16,421 nt of DNA from an uncultured Prevotella sp. (GTDB lineage: Bacteria; Bacteroidota; Bacteroidia; Bacteroidales; Bacteroidaceae): the NCBI GenBank assembly GCA_937877595.1, contig CALFIY010000041.1:1-16421 (forward strand). The letters are read 5' to 3'. Below the pieces are notes generated by a model that saw only the letters and a list, made by a program, of their open reading frames with translations, was not told the DNA's origin and made no database searches. The position numbers were made by a program, and so were the translations under genes. This document shows positions 14,868 through 16,421 of the stretch, piece after piece (position 1 is the stretch's first letter; the number at the start of each line of letters is the position of its first letter).

Positions 14868-15776
14868 ATGAAAAAGATAACCGTTGTCATAGTCAGTTAC
14901 AACGTGCGCCACTTCCTCGAGGGATGTCTGCGCAGCGTTGAAGAGGCTATGGCTGGAGTAGACGGTGACGTGATTGTGGTTGACAACCAATCGCAGGACG
15001 ACACCATAGATTATATCTCAACAAACTTCCCACGCGCGCGCGTTATTAATAGTGGTGGAAACATAGGCTTCGCTAAAGCCAACAATATAGGCATCAGAGA
15101 GAGCGACAGCGAATACGTGCTGCTGCTCAATCCAGATACCGTGGTGGCCACAAACACTCTGCGCGACGTGATAAACTTCATGGACGCTCACGACACAGTA
15201 GGTGCCGCCGGCGTACAGATGCTGAATGCCGACGGAACACGCGCGCCGGAGTCGCGACGTGGCAGGCCGACGCCACTCACTTCTTTCTACAAGATGTGCG
15301 GACTGGCCGATCTCTTCCCGAACAATCGCCGACTGGCGCGCTACTACATGAGTTGGCTGTCGTGGAACGAGCCGGCAGAAATCGACGTGGTGAGCGGAGC
15401 CTTCTTCATGGTGAGGAGAAAGGCACTGCAGCAGGTAGGGCTGCTTGACGAAGACTTCTTTATGTACGGCGAGGACATCGACCTGTCGTGCAGGCTTCTC
15501 AACGCCGGATGGCACAACTGCTATCTGCCATGCAAGATAGTGCACTACAAAGGAGGAAGCACCGACAAGACGACAGTGCGCTACGTGCGCGTATTCTACA
15601 AGGCAATGCTCATCTACTTCCGCAAGCATTATTCGCACATGAATATCTTCGCGCGCAAGGGAATAGAGGTGGCCATATACCTGCGCGCCACACTGGCCAT
15701 GCTGGGAATTCTCCCCTCGCGACTGGTCGGAAACAGAGTGAAGACTGTCATCACGCCACAGGAACTACTGAGATGA
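14868..15776 (+). CDS. Family 2 glycosyltransferase (WbbL/rhamnosyltransferase-like)
   Basis: This 302-residue GT-A enzyme probably transfers a sugar from a nucleotide donor to a surface glycan or lipid-linked acceptor at the inner membrane. It opens with VVIVSYNVRHFLEGCLRSV, then VDNQSQDDT (38-46), NSGGNIGFAKANN (61-73), the donor/metal region LLLNPDTVV (85-93, in place of DXD), VSGAFFMVRR (175-184) and the catalytic-region motif MYGEDIDLSCRL (199-210), with HYKGGST near 226-232. These are typical of the WbbL-like GT2 group. A hydrophobic stretch near 267-286 may associate with the membrane. Donor and acceptor cannot be read from the sequence. Its TGA overlaps the ATG of the acetyltransferase gene (ATGA, 15773-15776). 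Confidence 0.9.
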   Translation: MKKITVVIVSYNVRHFLEGCLRSVEEAMAGVDGDVIVVDNQSQDDTIDYISTNFPRARVINSGGNIGFAKANNIGIRESDSEYVLLLNPDTVVATNTLRDVINFMDAHDTVGAAGVQMLNADGTRAPESRRGRPTPLTSFYKMCGLADLFPNNRRLARYYMSWLSWNEPAEIDVVSGAFFMVRRKALQQVGLLDEDFFMYGEDIDLSCRLLNAGWHNCYLPCKIVHYKGGSTDKTTVRYVRVFYKAMLIYFRKHYSHMNIFARKGIEVAIYLRATLAMLGILPSRLVGNRVKTVITPQELLR

Positions 15777-16285
15777 CAACAAACGCTACCGTACATCTGC
15801 GCGCCATAGAACCGGAAGACCTCGACCTTCTATATAAAACAGAAAACGACGAAGGGCTCTGGCAGATAGGTACTACCAACGTGCCGTACTCACGCTACAC
15901 GCTCCACGACTTTATTGCCAACTCGCAAGACGACATATACGCCGACCGCCAGGTGCGCCTGATAATAGAGAACAGCCAACGGCAAGTGGTGGGCATGGCC
16001 GACATAACGCAATTCGACCCGCGCCACCTGCGCGCTGAGGTGGGAATAGTGGTGATGGCTGCACAGCGCCGACAGGGCTACGCGACAGAGGCGCTCCACG
16101 CTCTGGCAGAATACTCGCAACACATACTGCACCTGCACCAACTCTATGCAGTGGTGGCTGCAGACAATACGGCAGCACTGGAACTCTTCAGAAAATCGCA
16201 CTTCGACAGGGAACAGCCGCTGCGTGAGTGGCTCTTCGACGGAAAGGACTTTTCTGACGCCGTATTGCTGCAAAGATTTTTATAA
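15773..16285 (+). CDS. GNAT family N-acetyltransferase (RimJ/RimL-like)
   Basis: This 170-residue protein is an acetyl-CoA-dependent acetyltransferase. It opens with VHLRAIEPEDLDLLYKTEND, the usual start of the Acetyltransf_3 (RimJ/RimL/SpeG-like) group. It has the strand and acetyl-CoA loop VGIVVMAAQRRQGYATEAL (90-108, with the R/Q-x-x-G-x-A pattern at QRRQGYA) and the later NTAALELFRKSHF segment (132-144) where many members have N-x-x-A-x-x-x-Y. The substrate is unknown; it could be a protein N-terminus, an amine or a sugar, the last being attractive beside a glycosyltransferase. The ATG at 15773 overlaps the preceding stop, and the longer open frame upstream is a shadow of that gene. Confidence 0.9.
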   Translation: MTTNATVHLRAIEPEDLDLLYKTENDEGLWQIGTTNVPYSRYTLHDFIANSQDDIYADRQVRLIIENSQRQVVGMADITQFDPRHLRAEVGIVVMAAQRRQGYATEALHALAEYSQHILHLHQLYAVVAADNTAALELFRKSHFDREQPLREWLFDGKDFSDAVLLQRFL

Positions 16286-16302
16286 CTTTTTTTACTAAAA
16301 GT

Positions 16303-16333
16303 TTTGCACATTCATTTTTTCTCTTTACCTTTG
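16303..16333 (+). promoter_or_regulatory. Bacteroidetes-type promoter for the tRNA-Asp gene
   Basis: TTTG at 16303-16306, a 19-nt T-rich spacer and TACCTTTG at 16326-16333 match the sigma-ABfr consensus exactly. The predicted start lies about 30 nt before the tRNA 5' end, which leaves a short leader to be removed by RNase P. The -33 box overlaps a weak A/T inverted repeat (16284-16303) at the end of the acetyltransferase gene. Confidence 0.8.
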
Positions 16334-16369
16334 CATCCGCTAAGGACGAACACGGCGTACAGGCTCTTT

Positions 16370-16421
16370 GGTGCGTTAGTTCAGTAGGTTAGAATGCCTG
16401 CCTGTCACGCAGGAGGTCACG
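16370..16421 (+). tRNA. tRNA-Asp(GTC), 5' part, cut by the window edge
   Basis: The first 52 nt of a tRNA are visible. They include a 7-nt acceptor strand (GGTGCGT), T8-A9, a D arm (GTTC...GAAT), an anticodon stem CCTGC/GCAGG (16397-16401 and 16409-16413) and a 7-nt loop CTGTCAC with anticodon GTC at 16404-16406, which decodes aspartate. The variable and T-arm parts begin at AGGTCACG, and the 3' end lies outside the window. A strong promoter stands just upstream. Confidence 0.93.

Noticed and set aside
15488..15772. Extended N-terminus for the acetyltransferase
   Set aside because: It is an out-of-frame reading of the glycosyltransferase gene; the ATGA start at 15773 gives a family-like N-terminus.
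16284..16303. A/T inverted repeat AACTTTT/AAAAGTT after the acetyltransferase as a terminator
   Set aside because: The 7-bp stem is almost all A-T and overlaps the stop codon and the -33 box of the tRNA promoter; it is too weak to call.

Overview
The window looks like a chromosomal segment from a Bacteroidales bacterium, most likely Prevotella or a close relative. Several things point there. Three promoters match the Bacteroidetes sigma-ABfr pattern (TTTG, 19-20 nt, TACCTTTG). Start codons are preceded by A-rich leaders rather than Shine-Dalgarno sites. Rho carries the long disordered insertion known in this phylum. There is also a large secreted beta-rich protein with a 'LDGRR...KGIYI..GKK..VK' tail and a small 'MKKTYIKP' peptide gene. 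Species cannot be fixed from the sequence alone.

Layout. The left edge holds the 3' end of an unrecognised plus-strand gene (to 176). A perfect 15-bp inverted repeat (291-330) separates it from a convergent minus-strand pair, rho then glyA (3608 down to 361). A 492-nt gap (3609-4100) lies between rho and the next plus-strand operon. It carries two divergent promoters and, between them, a 21-bp tandem array whose A-tracts recur every two helical turns.

From 4101 to 7351 lies a compact four-gene partner-switching operon. It encodes a membrane SpoIIE-type phosphatase with an extracytoplasmic TPR sensor, an RsbW-like kinase, an RsbV-like STAS protein and a membrane-anchored coiled-coil protein. 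No sigma factor is present, so the output is unknown; this is the most interesting system in the window. A GC-rich hairpin (7377-7411) follows it.

Next come a 1210-residue exported repeat protein (7480-11112) and, overlapping its stop codon as ATGA, a 61-residue MKKTYIKP peptide. A tight run of housekeeping and accessory genes follows: engB (ribosome-assembly GTPase), a Uup-like ABC-F ATPase, recR, a four-helix membrane protein, a GT2 glycosyltransferase and a GNAT acetyltransferase. Their spacings run from a 17-nt overlap to a 29-nt gap, which suggests co-transcription. The window ends with a well-formed promoter and the first 52 nt of a tRNA-Asp(GTC) gene.

All calls come from reading the sequence and recalling family motifs; no database search was possible.
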